Positions 1 to 5,033 are shown, counted from the stretch's first letter. The stretch is DNA of 5,581 bases from an uncultured Propioniciclava sp. (GCA_937872005.1 CALMPQ010000446.1:1-5581), one strand, 5' to 3'. The notes: a model not told the origin generated them from the sequence alone. Translations and numbers: made by a program.

Positions 1-50
1 GGTCGAGCTTGTCCGAGACCCCTTGCGACCCGCGCGAAAAGCGCCAAAGC

Positions 51-1223
51 TCAACCTGCGGAGGCAGCCACCCGGTCCAGGGCGCCGGCGAGATCAGCCA
101 GCAGGTCGTCGATCTGCTCAATGCCGACGCTGAGCCGGATCATCCCGGGCGTGATGCCGGCAGCCAGCTGAACGTCGGGCGGCATCGAGGCGTGGGTCAT
201 CGTCCCGTGGTGCGAGACCAGCGACTCGGTACCGCCCAGCGACTCGGCCGGGCAGAAGAGGGTCAGGCCCTCCATGAAGGTCTTGGCGGCGTCCAGGCCG
301 CCGTGCAGCTCAAAGGTGACGATGCCGCCGAACAACTGCTGCTGCCGGGCGGCCAGCTTATGTCCGGGATGCCCCGGCAGGCTCGGGTGATGGACGGTGG
401 CCACGGCGGAGTGCCGTCCGAGCAGGTCGATGACCGTGGCCGCGTTGCTCTCGTGAACGGCCATCCGGGCATGCAGCGTCCGGACGCCGCGCAGCGCCAG
501 GTAGGAGTCGAACGCTCCCCCGGTGACGCCGAGGCAGTTCGCCCACCAGGCCAGACTCTCCACCTGTTCGGCATCACTGCCGACGATCGCGCCGGCCACC
601 ACGTCGGAGTGTCCGGCGAGGTACTTGGTGGCCGAGTGCACCACCAGATCGGCGCCGAGCGCGAGCGGCTGCTGCCCCAACGGCGTGCAGAACGTGTTGT
701 CGACGACCACCGTCGCACCCACCTCGTGACCCTGATCGGCCAGCGTGGCGATGTCACTGATCCGCAGCAACGGGTTGGACGGCGTCTCCACCCACAACAC
801 GGTCGGACGCCGCGTCCGGATGATCTCGGCGGCCACCGCCGGATCGGTCAGGTCGGCCAGCACCAACTCGAAGCTGCCCTTGCGAGCCAGCGCGTCGAAC
901 AACCGCCAGCTGCCGCCGTAGCAGTCGTGCGGCGCGACCAGCACGTCACCCGGCTTGAGCAGCGCGGTGATCACCGTGGTGATCGCACCCATTCCGCTGG
1001 CGGTGACCACACCACCGGCACCGCCCTCGAGGCCGGCGATGGCCTCGGCGATCGCGCTTCGGGTCGGATTGCCCCGCCGCGCGTAGTCGAACGGACGCGG
1101 CACCCCGAACTCGGCGAACGTGTAGGTGGTGCTCAGATAGATCGGCGGCACGACGGCACCGTGGGTCAGGTCGTTATCGATGCCGGCCCGCACCGCACGG
1201 GTGATCGGCGACGGTTCGGTCAT
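51..1223 (-). CDS. metB: Cystathionine gamma-synthase (PLP-dependent, Cys/Met metabolism family)
   Basis: Cytoplasmic PLP enzyme that condenses an O-acylhomoserine with cysteine to give cystathionine, on the transsulfuration route to methionine. The 390-residue product has the usual family length and resembles E. coli MetB closely throughout. Visible landmarks are DYARRGNPTR (46-55, phosphate-binding Tyr/Arg from the neighbouring subunit), APHDCYGGS (97-105, Tyr103 stacking on PLP), VVDNTF (173-178, Asp175), SATKYLAGHSD (197-207, Lys200 as the PLP Schiff-base lysine), AESLGG (326-331) and Arg363 for the substrate carboxylate. The ATG at 1223 is chosen because GAGGAAGG lies just upstream; an in-frame GTG at 1247 would place that site inside the gene. 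It stands alone, divergent from the CBS-domain gene. The stop codon lies inside a short inverted-repeat arm. Some family members act as gamma-lyases, and the choice of succinyl or acetyl substrate cannot be read from sequence. Confidence 0.93.
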   Translation of the reverse strand: MTEPSPITRAVRAGIDNDLTHGAVVPPIYLSTTYTFAEFGVPRPFDYARRGNPTRSAIAEAIAGLEGGAGGVVTASGMGAITTVITALLKPGDVLVAPHDCYGGSWRLFDALARKGSFELVLADLTDPAVAAEIIRTRRPTVLWVETPSNPLLRISDIATLADQGHEVGATVVVDNTFCTPLGQQPLALGADLVVHSATKYLAGHSDVVAGAIVGSDAEQVESLAWWANCLGVTGGAFDSYLALRGVRTLHARMAVHESNAATVIDLLGRHSAVATVHHPSLPGHPGHKLAARQQQLFGGIVTFELHGGLDAAKTFMEGLTLFCPAESLGGTESLVSHHGTMTHASMPPDVQLAAGITPGMIRLSVGIEQIDDLLADLAGALDRVAASAG

Positions 1224-1225
1224 GA

Positions 1226-1233
1226 CCTTCCTC
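1226..1233 (-). promoter_or_regulatory. Ribosome binding site of metB
   Basis: On the minus strand the sequence reads GAGGAAGG, then TC, then ATG. This purine-rich stretch settles the metB start at 1223 rather than the in-frame GTG at 1247. Confidence 0.7.
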
Positions 1234-1265
1234 TCGCCAGGCGGCACCGCAACCTCCGGCCCCTC

Positions 1266-1335
1266 CCCCGCGCTCGCCTAACTACTTAGCGCTCGCCGAG
1301 TTCAGCGAGCGGAGAATAATTGGGCGAGCGCGGGG
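1266..1335. repeat. 70-bp nested palindrome between divergent metB and CBS genes
   Basis: The element is symmetric about 1300.5. The outer arms 1266-1281 and 1320-1335 match at 15 of 16 positions, and the exception is a G·U wobble in plus-strand RNA. The inner arms 1290-1296 and 1305-1311 (CGCTCGC/GCGAGCG) match perfectly around an 8-nt loop. The octamer CGCTCGCC occurs directly at 1271 and 1290, and inverted at 1323 and, less one base, at 1304; spacing within each pair is 19 nt. It lies upstream of both flanking genes, so it is not an end-of-gene terminator for either. It could be a dispersed palindromic repeat, an operator or a 5' leader structure. The symmetry is seen directly; function is unknown. 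Confidence 0.75.
1313..1318 (-). promoter_or_regulatory. Possible -10 element for metB
   Basis: The minus strand reads TATTCT, a good match to the TANNNT consensus, inside the 70-bp palindrome about 90 bases before the metB start. No convincing -35 box is seen at 16-18 bases, so this is tentative. Confidence 0.3.
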
Positions 1336-1526
1336 TTGGCGGCTCGGCAGGCTGACAATACCGGGTACCGATCACCGGCTTGCGCACGAACGTCCAGCAC
1401 GTGGGAGCCGGGGCGGAGCCCAGTGGGGTGTCCACGGATCGAGCCACTCGGACCGCATGCTGAGCCGGCCGCCTCCGACGCGACGCGGAGTTCCTCGAAT
1501 CGCTTTCCCACTCTCCGGTCGGGCGG
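1336..1526. other. Remaining intergenic sequence between metB and the CBS gene
   Basis: I see no credible gene here. The short open frames have no ribosome binding site and no recognisable family. The metB-side leader was read for SAM riboswitch features and none were found. A few weak GC-rich inverted repeats, such as the area around 1410-1432, are no more than expected at this base composition. Confidence 0.5.
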
Positions 1527-1532
1527 TACCTT
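1527..1532 (+). promoter_or_regulatory. -10 element of a probable leaderless promoter for the CBS gene
   Basis: TACCTT fits TANNNT and ends exactly six bases before the A of the ATG at 1539, so transcription would begin at or beside the start codon. No Shine-Dalgarno sequence is present upstream, which agrees with leaderless translation. The -35 region is not convincing. Confidence 0.5.
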
Positions 1533-1538
1533 CCCGTT

Positions 1539-1967
1539 ATGAGGATCGAAGACATCGTCCGAAGCAAAGGCGCCGGAGTCATCACCGTCGAACCCACCGC
1601 GACGGTGGAGGAGTTGGTCGCGCTGCTCGGCGAACACCGGATCGGCGCTGTCGTGGTCTCCTCCGACGGCGTGCACGTGGCAGGCATCGTCAGCGAGCGC
1701 GACGTCGTCCGCAAGCTCGGCAGTCTCGGCGCGTCCGTCCTGGCCCTGCCGGTCAGCGAGATCATGACCACCTCGGTGCACACCTGCACACCCAACGACA
1801 CGTTGGAAGAGACCGCGCACACCATGACCTATCAGCGCATCCGGCACCTCCCGGTCGTGGTCGACGGCGAACTGCACGGCGTGATCTCCATCGGCGACGT
1901 CGTCAAGCACCGCATCGACCAACTGCTGGACGAACGCAACCACTTGCTGGGCTACCTGCACGCCTGA
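1539..1967 (+). CDS. Two-CBS-domain protein
   Basis: A 142-residue stand-alone Bateman module. The first CBS domain spans roughly residues 1-60 and ends in GIVSERDVVRKL (49-60). The second spans roughly 72-126 with the core IRHLPVVVDGELHGVISIGD (101-120). Each has the Ser-x-x-Asp pattern typical of CBS nucleotide-binding sites (Ser52/Asp55 and Ser117/Asp120). There is no signal peptide, membrane segment or fused catalytic domain, so it should be a soluble regulator that senses an adenine nucleotide or similar ligand; ligand and partner cannot be told. The charged tail LLDERNHLLGYL (129-140) is a short helix as in many small proteins of this type. The start lacks a Shine-Dalgarno site but sits six bases after a TANNNT box. 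The YbaK-like gene follows four bases after its stop. Confidence 0.9.
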   Translation: MRIEDIVRSKGAGVITVEPTATVEELVALLGEHRIGAVVVSSDGVHVAGIVSERDVVRKLGSLGASVLALPVSEIMTTSVHTCTPNDTLEETAHTMTYQRIRHLPVVVDGELHGVISIGDVVKHRIDQLLDERNHLLGYLHA

Positions 1968-1971
1968 GTCG

Positions 1972-2463
1972 ATGCCCGACGACACTTCCCTCTCGGACGT
2001 CGCGTCCGGGCAGGATCCGCCGGCGGCGCTTGCCGCGCGTGCGCTGGGGCTCGACGTCCGGGTGACTCGGCATGGTCTGGTGCGCTCGTTGGCCGAGGCT
2101 GCCGCGGCACGTGGCATCGAGCCGCGCGACATCGTCAAGACGATGGTGGTCCGGCGGGGTCCCGACGACTACCTGTTCGTGCTGGTACCGGGCGACGCGG
2201 TGATCGCCTGGCCGAAGCTGCGAGCCCTGCTGGACGTCTCGCGGCTCTCGATGCCGGACGCCGACACCGCCCGTGAGGTCACCGGCTACGGACGGGGCAC
2301 GATCACCCCGTTCGGCGCCCGCGCCGCCCTACCGGTCATCGCCGACGCCTCGATCACCGGACGCCGGGTGTCGATGGGCGGCGGCGCACACGGTGTCGCC
2401 CTGAGCGTGGATGCCGACGCGATGATCCGCGCGCTGGGTGCGACCGTCGCCGACATCATCTAG
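1972..2463 (+). CDS. YbaK/ProX-domain protein, probable Cys-tRNA(Pro) deacylase-like
   Basis: A 163-residue protein of the YbaK/EbsC branch of the aminoacyl-tRNA editing superfamily. Family members hydrolyse mischarged tRNA in trans, classically Cys-tRNA(Pro). Supporting motifs are DIVKTMVVRR (53-62, with Lys56 matching the conserved functional lysine of YbaK), LVPGDAVIAWPKL (71-83), the near-invariant GYGRGTITPFG (105-115) and a glycine-rich SMGGGAHG (134-141). The first 20 residues are a polar extension ahead of the domain. The ATG begins four bases after the CBS-gene stop and has no Shine-Dalgarno site, so translation probably depends on the upstream gene and the two are likely one transcript. 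The family is certain; tRNA specificity is inferred, and related INS or ProX-type activities cannot be excluded. Confidence 0.88.
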   Translation: MPDDTSLSDVASGQDPPAALAARALGLDVRVTRHGLVRSLAEAAAARGIEPRDIVKTMVVRRGPDDYLFVLVPGDAVIAWPKLRALLDVSRLSMPDADTAREVTGYGRGTITPFGARAALPVIADASITGRRVSMGGGAHGVALSVDADAMIRALGATVADII

Positions 2464-2489
2464 CCAGCGATCGCTGATCAAGCCCCCAT

Positions 2490-2555
2490 CGTCATCCCGG
2501 ACTTGATCCGGGATCCCTCCCGCTTGAGAGCCTGGGATCGGAGCCCGGGATGACG
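2490..2555. repeat. Palindromic intergenic element with GTCATCCCGG termini
   Basis: Perfect 11-bp terminal arms, 2490-2500 and 2545-2555, enclose GATCCC (2512-2517) pairing with GGGATC (2534-2539). A competing hairpin pairs TCCCGGA (2495-2501) with TCCGGGA (2507-2513) around a 5-nt loop. It begins 26 bases after the YbaK-like stop codon, so it could also end or stabilise that transcript. Sequences with GTCATCCCGG ends are, from memory, common as dispersed intergenic palindromes in several bacterial groups. Whether this genome holds many copies cannot be seen from one window. Confidence 0.75.
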
Positions 2556-2677
2556 TGCATGATCAGCGTGCTCGTTCACGCCACCGGTCGAGTTTCACCC
2601 CCAACAACCGCCGGGCGAGCTTGTCGAGGCCCTGCCAGGCAACGCCTCCCCCTGCAACCGCCCACCCCAAGGGGTGA
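2556..2677. other. Non-coding spacer with a CGAGCTTGTCGAG repeat motif
   Basis: No gene is supported here. Positions 2616-2628 read CGAGCTTGTCGAG, which recurs with one inserted base at 4-17 beyond the metB 3' end. A GGTCGAG at 2586-2592 adds to the resemblance. This looks like decayed or partial copies of a short interspersed repeat. Confidence 0.35.
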
Positions 2678-2706
2678 TTGGGCACACCCATCCCGCGACC
2701 TAGCCT
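2678..2706 (+). promoter_or_regulatory. Candidate promoter of the CsbD-like gene
   Basis: TTGGGC (2678-2683) and TAGCCT (2701-2706) are separated by 17 bases, the ideal spacing for a primary-type sigma factor. They would give a 5' leader of about 45 bases before the ATG at 2759. The -35 box matches TTGACA only in its first three bases. No stress-sigma consensus of the GTTT/GGGTAT kind is seen. Confidence 0.45.
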
Positions 2707-2747
2707 GGCCACACGTGCAACCGCACCGCAGTACACCCCGCATCACG

Positions 2748-2754
2748 AAGGAGG
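2748..2754 (+). promoter_or_regulatory. Strong ribosome binding site of the CsbD-like gene
   Basis: AAGGAGG lies four bases before the ATG at 2759. It is the best Shine-Dalgarno sequence in the window and excludes longer upstream starts in this frame, such as one at 2678. Confidence 0.8.
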
Positions 2755-2758
2755 ACGC

Positions 2759-2989
2759 ATGGGTATCGGCGACAAGATCCAGAACAAGGCTCAAGAGGTC
2801 GGCGGCAAGGTCAAAGAGGCCGTGGGTGACGCCACGGACAACGAGCGTCTCCAGGCCGAGGGCGTGGCCGATCAGGCCGGCGCCAAGGCCAAGCAGGCCG
2901 GCGAAGCCGTCAAGGACGGCGTCAAGGACGCCGCTGACAAGGCTGGCGACGCTGCCGACAAGGCTGGCGTGGGCAGGGCTCAGAACTGA
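2759..2989 (+). CDS. CsbD-like small stress protein
   Basis: A 76-residue, very hydrophilic protein rich in Ala, Lys, Asp and Gly. Its N-terminal half (MGIGDKIQNKAQEVGGKVKE, then AVGDATDNERLQAEGVAD) follows the CsbD family pattern of a G-K-E-G-D-x-x-L-x-x-E-G motif. CsbD-type proteins are abundant general-stress proteins of unknown biochemical role in many bacteria. The C-terminal half is a run of Lys/Asp/Ala heptad-like units resembling LEA-type helices, ending in two tandem DAADKAG units (57-63 and 64-70). There is no signal peptide or membrane segment. A strong Shine-Dalgarno site and a solid terminator hairpin suggest a monocistronic, well-translated gene. The family call rests on the N-terminal half and composition; stress induction is expected from the family, not shown here. 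Confidence 0.85.
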   Translation: MGIGDKIQNKAQEVGGKVKEAVGDATDNERLQAEGVADQAGAKAKQAGEAVKDGVKDAADKAGDAADKAGVGRAQN

Positions 2990-3028
2990 GCCGCTGCTCG
3001 CTCCCTGACTCAGCAAGAACACTCGCGC

Positions 3029-3059
3029 GACGGCGCCGCCACCCCCCGGCGGCGCCGTC
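3029..3059 (+). terminator. GC-rich hairpin terminator after the CsbD-like gene
   Basis: A perfect 12-bp stem (GACGGCGCCGCC at 3029-3040 with its complement at 3048-3059) closes a 7-nt loop 39 bases after the stop codon. No T-run follows, so it would be the U-poor hairpin type often seen in actinobacteria. Confidence 0.7.
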
Positions 3060-3106
3060 CGCTTGTGGTAGGCAACACGAAGCGTGGGCGGTGGCGCGGT
3101 CAATGA

Positions 3107-3113
3107 ATAGGGT
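3107..3113 (+). promoter_or_regulatory. -10 element of a probable leaderless promoter for acyP
   Basis: ATAGGGT, containing TAGGGT (TANNNT), ends six bases before the ATG at 3120. No Shine-Dalgarno sequence is present. The same heptamer at the same distance precedes cobU. No clear -35 box. Confidence 0.6.
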
Positions 3114-3119
3114 TCATCC

Positions 3120-3401
3120 ATGGAACGCGCGGTGATTCGGGTCGACGGCTACGTGCAGGGCGTCGGGTTCCGCTGGTGGGTGATGGGGTTGGGGCGCGAA
3201 CTCGGCCTGACCGGCTACGCGGAGAATCTGGTGGACGGCCGGGTCGAGGTGCACGCCCAGGGCTCGACCGAGGCTCTGGGCACCCTGATCCGGGCGCTCA
3301 TCGAACAGCCCACCCGTCGCGGACGCCCCGGACGCGTCACCGACCACGCCATCGAGTGGACGACCCCCGATCCTTCCCTGCGCGGCTTCTCCGTCCGCTG
3401 A
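3120..3401 (+). CDS. acyP: Acylphosphatase
   Basis: A small cytoplasmic enzyme that hydrolyses the carboxyl-phosphate bond of acylphosphates. The 93-residue length is normal for the family. The signature GYVQGVGFRWW (10-20) supplies the phosphate-binding loop and catalytic Arg18. The second signature, around GLTGYAENLVDGRVEVHAQG (29-48), supplies catalytic Asn36. The end (SLRGFSVR) matches the last beta strand of the fold. The start has no Shine-Dalgarno site but a -10-like box six bases upstream, suggesting leaderless expression. cobU starts 28 bases after the stop with its own similar box, so the two may be transcribed separately. No functional link between acylphosphatase and cobalamin synthesis is known to me. 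Confidence 0.93.
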   Translation: MERAVIRVDGYVQGVGFRWWVMGLGRELGLTGYAENLVDGRVEVHAQGSTEALGTLIRALIEQPTRRGRPGRVTDHAIEWTTPDPSLRGFSVR

Positions 3402-3416
3402 GCAGCGCCGTCCGAC

Positions 3417-3423
3417 ATAGGGT
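3417..3423 (+). promoter_or_regulatory. -10 element of a probable leaderless promoter for cobU
   Basis: ATAGGGT, then six bases, then the ATG at 3430, an exact repeat of the layout in front of acyP. It lies within the 28-base gap after the acyP stop, where no Shine-Dalgarno site is visible. No clear -35 box. Confidence 0.55.
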
Positions 3424-3429
3424 CGCCGC

Positions 3430-3963
3430 ATGAGGAAGGTGCTGGTCACCGGCGGGGTGCGCTCGGGCAAGTCGCGCTACGCCGAGTCGCTACTCGTCGA
3501 GGTCGGCGAGGTGGCCTATCTCACCCCCGGTTACCCGGCCGATCCGGCGTCCGACCCGGAGTGGGCCGCGCGCGTCCGGAATCATCAGCAGCGTCGTCCT
3601 GAGCACTGGCGCACGGTCGAAACCGTCGACCTCGCCGCGGCTCTCACCGCCAGCACTTCACCGGTGCTGATCGACTGCCTCGGTACCTGGCTCACCCGCT
3701 CGATCGACCGCTGGGGTACCTGGGACCAGCCGTTCGACGACTGGCATCACCTCTTCAACACCGCCGTGGAGGATCTGCTCAACGCTTGGCGCAACCACCC
3801 GCACCCGATCGTCGCAGTGACCAACGAGGTGGGCTGGGGCGTCGTCCCCGCCCACCCGTCCGGACGCCTCTTCGCCGACCTCCTCGGCCGCACCAACCAG
3901 CAACTGGCAACAGTCAGCGGCGACGTCGTCCTGATGGTCGCCGGACGCCCCCTCCACCTCTAA
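3430..3963 (+). CDS. cobU: Adenosylcobinamide kinase / adenosylcobinamide-phosphate guanylyltransferase
   Basis: Bifunctional cytoplasmic enzyme (CobU/CobP) of late cobalamin synthesis. It phosphorylates adenosylcobinamide and then transfers GMP to give adenosylcobinamide-GDP, the substrate of CobS. The 177 residues match the usual length. Motifs in order are the P-loop TGGVRSGKSRYAES (7-20, Lys14/Ser15); RVRNHQQRRPEHWRTVE (48-64), in which His52 corresponds to the guanylylated histidine of Salmonella CobU; DCLGTWLTR (82-90); TNEVGWGVVPAHPSGRLFAD (131-150); GRTNQQLA (153-160); and a C-terminal LMVAGRPLHL. All expected catalytic elements are present. Its partner cobS lies downstream in the opposite orientation, and the two 3' ends are separated by a hairpin-rich 197-nt spacer. 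No cobT is present in the window. Confidence 0.93.
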   Translation: MRKVLVTGGVRSGKSRYAESLLVEVGEVAYLTPGYPADPASDPEWAARVRNHQQRRPEHWRTVETVDLAAALTASTSPVLIDCLGTWLTRSIDRWGTWDQPFDDWHHLFNTAVEDLLNAWRNHPHPIVAVTNEVGWGVVPAHPSGRLFADLLGRTNQQLATVSGDVVLMVAGRPLHL

Positions 3964-3978
3964 CCCGGCACGGTGCTT

Positions 3979-4006
3979 CCGGGTCCAGCGGCCCCCGCGC
4001 ACCCGG
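3979..4006 (+). terminator. Probable cobU terminator hairpin
   Basis: Starting 15 bases after the cobU stop, CCGGGT (3979-3984) pairs with ACCCGG (4001-4006), and an inner GCGG/CCGC stem (3988-3991 with 3995-3998) closes on a CCC loop. No T-run follows directly, so factor-independent termination is likely but not certain. Confidence 0.5.
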
Positions 4007-4160
4007 GGACGGTTCTTCCACGTCTGAAATTCGCACCCAGGGGACAGACCTTGGTCGCGGCGATACGGCGTCCCAGACGGACCCTGGAACGCGGGGACGG
4101 TTCTTTTCGTTCCACCCGAACGGGAAAAGTGGGACGAAAAGAACCGTCCCTTCGTTCCAC
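4005..4160. repeat. Cluster of GGGGAC-type repeats between convergent cobU and cobS
   Basis: Direct units begin at 4005 (GGGGACGGTTCTT), 4040 (GGGGACAGACC) and 4093 (GGGGACGGTTCTT again), and an inverted copy of the third ends at 4150. The first two are each preceded by GCACCC. The decamer TTCGTTCCAC occurs at 4106-4115 and 4151-4160. The layout resembles REP-type intergenic repeats of the kind mobilised by RAYT transposases, but no transposase is in the window. The last repeat base touches the cobS stop codon. Confidence 0.7.
4094..4150. terminator. 22-bp inverted repeat, likely bidirectional terminator of cobU and cobS
   Basis: Arms 4094-4115 and 4129-4150 are complementary at 21 of 22 positions, the other being a wobble (T4111 with G4133), around a 13-nt loop. 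It begins 10 bases beyond the cobS stop and lies 130 bases after the cobU stop. Between convergent genes such a stem could stop transcription from both sides. It is also the core of the repeat cluster, so its origin may be a mobile repeat rather than a dedicated terminator. Confidence 0.65.
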
Positions 4161-4931
4161 TCAGGCGGCGGCCAGCACCACGAGGACGCCGGTCGCGGCG
4201 AGTTCGATCGAGGCACCCAGGACGTCGCCGGTGATCCCACCGAGGCGTTGACCGGACCGGCGCACCAAGTACGCGGCGAGAGCGGCTCCGGCCACGGCAG
4301 CGAGCAGGCCCTGCCACCAGGGCACACCCATCAGCCAACTCGCCCACACCAGCACCCCGGCCAGGACCAGCCAGACGATGCCGGCGACGGGCACCGGCAC
4401 ACTGGACGCGAACACCGCACCGAGCCCGTCCTTGCGGGCTGCCGTCACGCCACGACGAGCAGCGATCGCCAGGGCACCGCGTCCGGCACACAGTCCGAGC
4501 GTGACCGCGAGCCAACCCCACGGACGCCCCAGCAGTACCGCCACGGACGCCACCTGCAGGCCGAGCACCACGATCAGGGTGACCACACCCATCGGCCCGA
4601 TATCGCCGCGACGCATGATCTCCAACGCCCGCACAGCCGGACGTCCCGAGCCGAGACCGTCCGCGGTGTCAGCCAGGCCGTCCAGATGGATCGCCCTGGT
4701 CAGCCAGGCAACAAGCCCGACCACCAACAGCGCGGAGACCACCCCGGGCAGCACCACGGACAAGCCCCAGCCGACCACACCGGCAAGCAGCGACACCGGC
4801 GCGAAGGCCAGCGCAGCCAGGACGGCGGACACCCCGGCCGTCCCGCGATCGACCCGGCTGGGAGGCGACACTCGCAGGATCGTCAGCGTGCCCACCGCGA
4901 GCCGCCAGCCGTCCCTCACTCGCGTGCGCAC
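4161..4931 (-). CDS. cobS: Adenosylcobinamide-GDP ribazoletransferase (cobalamin synthase)
   Basis: Integral membrane enzyme that joins adenosylcobinamide-GDP and alpha-ribazole (or its phosphate) to form adenosylcobalamin (phosphate). From the GTG at 4931 the product is 256 residues, normal for CobS. Diagnostic motifs are HLDGLADTADGLG (82-94, metal/substrate-binding acidic residues), RRGDIGPMG (107-115) followed by a hydrophobic helix, GRGALAIAARRG (150-161) and GGITGDVLGA (231-240). Five or more hydrophobic stretches fit a polytopic protein. The start is uncertain: the GTG at 4931 or at 4919 fits the family, which begins shortly before the segment WRLAVGTLTILRVSPP. The frame stays open to a GTG at 5033, beside the neighbour's ATG, but those residues look non-homologous. 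It follows CobU in the pathway but is transcribed towards it. Confidence 0.92.
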   Translation of the reverse strand: MRTRVRDGWRLAVGTLTILRVSPPSRVDRGTAGVSAVLAALAFAPVSLLAGVVGWGLSVVLPGVVSALLVVGLVAWLTRAIHLDGLADTADGLGSGRPAVRALEIMRRGDIGPMGVVTLIVVLGLQVASVAVLLGRPWGWLAVTLGLCAGRGALAIAARRGVTAARKDGLGAVFASSVPVPVAGIVWLVLAGVLVWASWLMGVPWWQGLLAAVAGAALAAYLVRRSGQRLGGITGDVLGASIELAATGVLVVLAAA

Positions 4932-4960
4932 CCGTCCATCATTCCAGCGATCCCACCGAC

Positions 4961-4966
4961 TACCCT
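4961..4966 (+). promoter_or_regulatory. Possible -10 element for the response regulator gene
   Basis: TACCCT fits TANNNT and would give a leader of about 60 bases before the ATG at 5034. No good -35 box is seen, and the alternative CAGATT at 5022-5027 sits six bases before the ATG. Tentative. Confidence 0.25.
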
Positions 4967-5011
4967 CGGCACTCACAGGAAACCCACAGCGGACGCCTAG
5001 CCCCGCCTCAC

Positions 5012-5017
5012 AGGAGG
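5012..5017 (+). promoter_or_regulatory. AGGAGG, distant ribosome binding site of the response regulator
   Basis: A full AGGAGG lies 16 bases before the ATG at 5034, longer than the usual 5-10. An in-frame TGA at 5019-5021 rules out an earlier ATG, GTG or TTG start closer to it, so either the spacing is unusually long or the site is not used. Confidence 0.4.
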
Positions 5018-5033
5018 CTGACAGATTGAACAC

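Noticed and set aside
9..1289. Long plus-strand open frame (426 codons) antisense to metB
   Set aside because: It is the mirror of a clearly conserved metB, with a His/Arg/Gly-rich low-complexity product and no recognisable domain; long antisense frames are expected in high-GC coding DNA.
1224..1538. SAM riboswitch in the metB leader
   Set aside because: I looked for the conserved core sequences and stem arrangement of SAM-I/SAM-IV type elements on the minus strand and did not see them. A covariance-model search would settle it.
1302..2138. Minus-strand open frames covering the CBS gene and the intergenic region
   Set aside because: They oppose a well-recognised CBS protein, resemble no family known to me, and run through the 70-bp palindrome. 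The segment at 1290-1420 reads without stops but shows no family match.
2576..3121. Minus-strand open frame over the CsbD-like gene with hydrophobic segments
   Set aside because: It is antisense to a gene with a strong ribosome binding site and family match; Ala/Lys/Asp codons read backwards commonly give Leu/Val-rich shadows.
4005..4160. CRISPR array or insertion sequence
   Set aside because: The repeats are too few and irregularly spaced, with an inverted copy and no cas gene, so not CRISPR. No transposase frame lies between the repeats, so not a complete insertion sequence.
3786..5000. Long plus-strand open frame overlapping cobU, the repeat cluster and cobS
   Set aside because: It is out of frame with cobU and antisense to cobS, its product is Arg/His/Gln/Pro-rich without domains, and it crosses the non-coding repeats.
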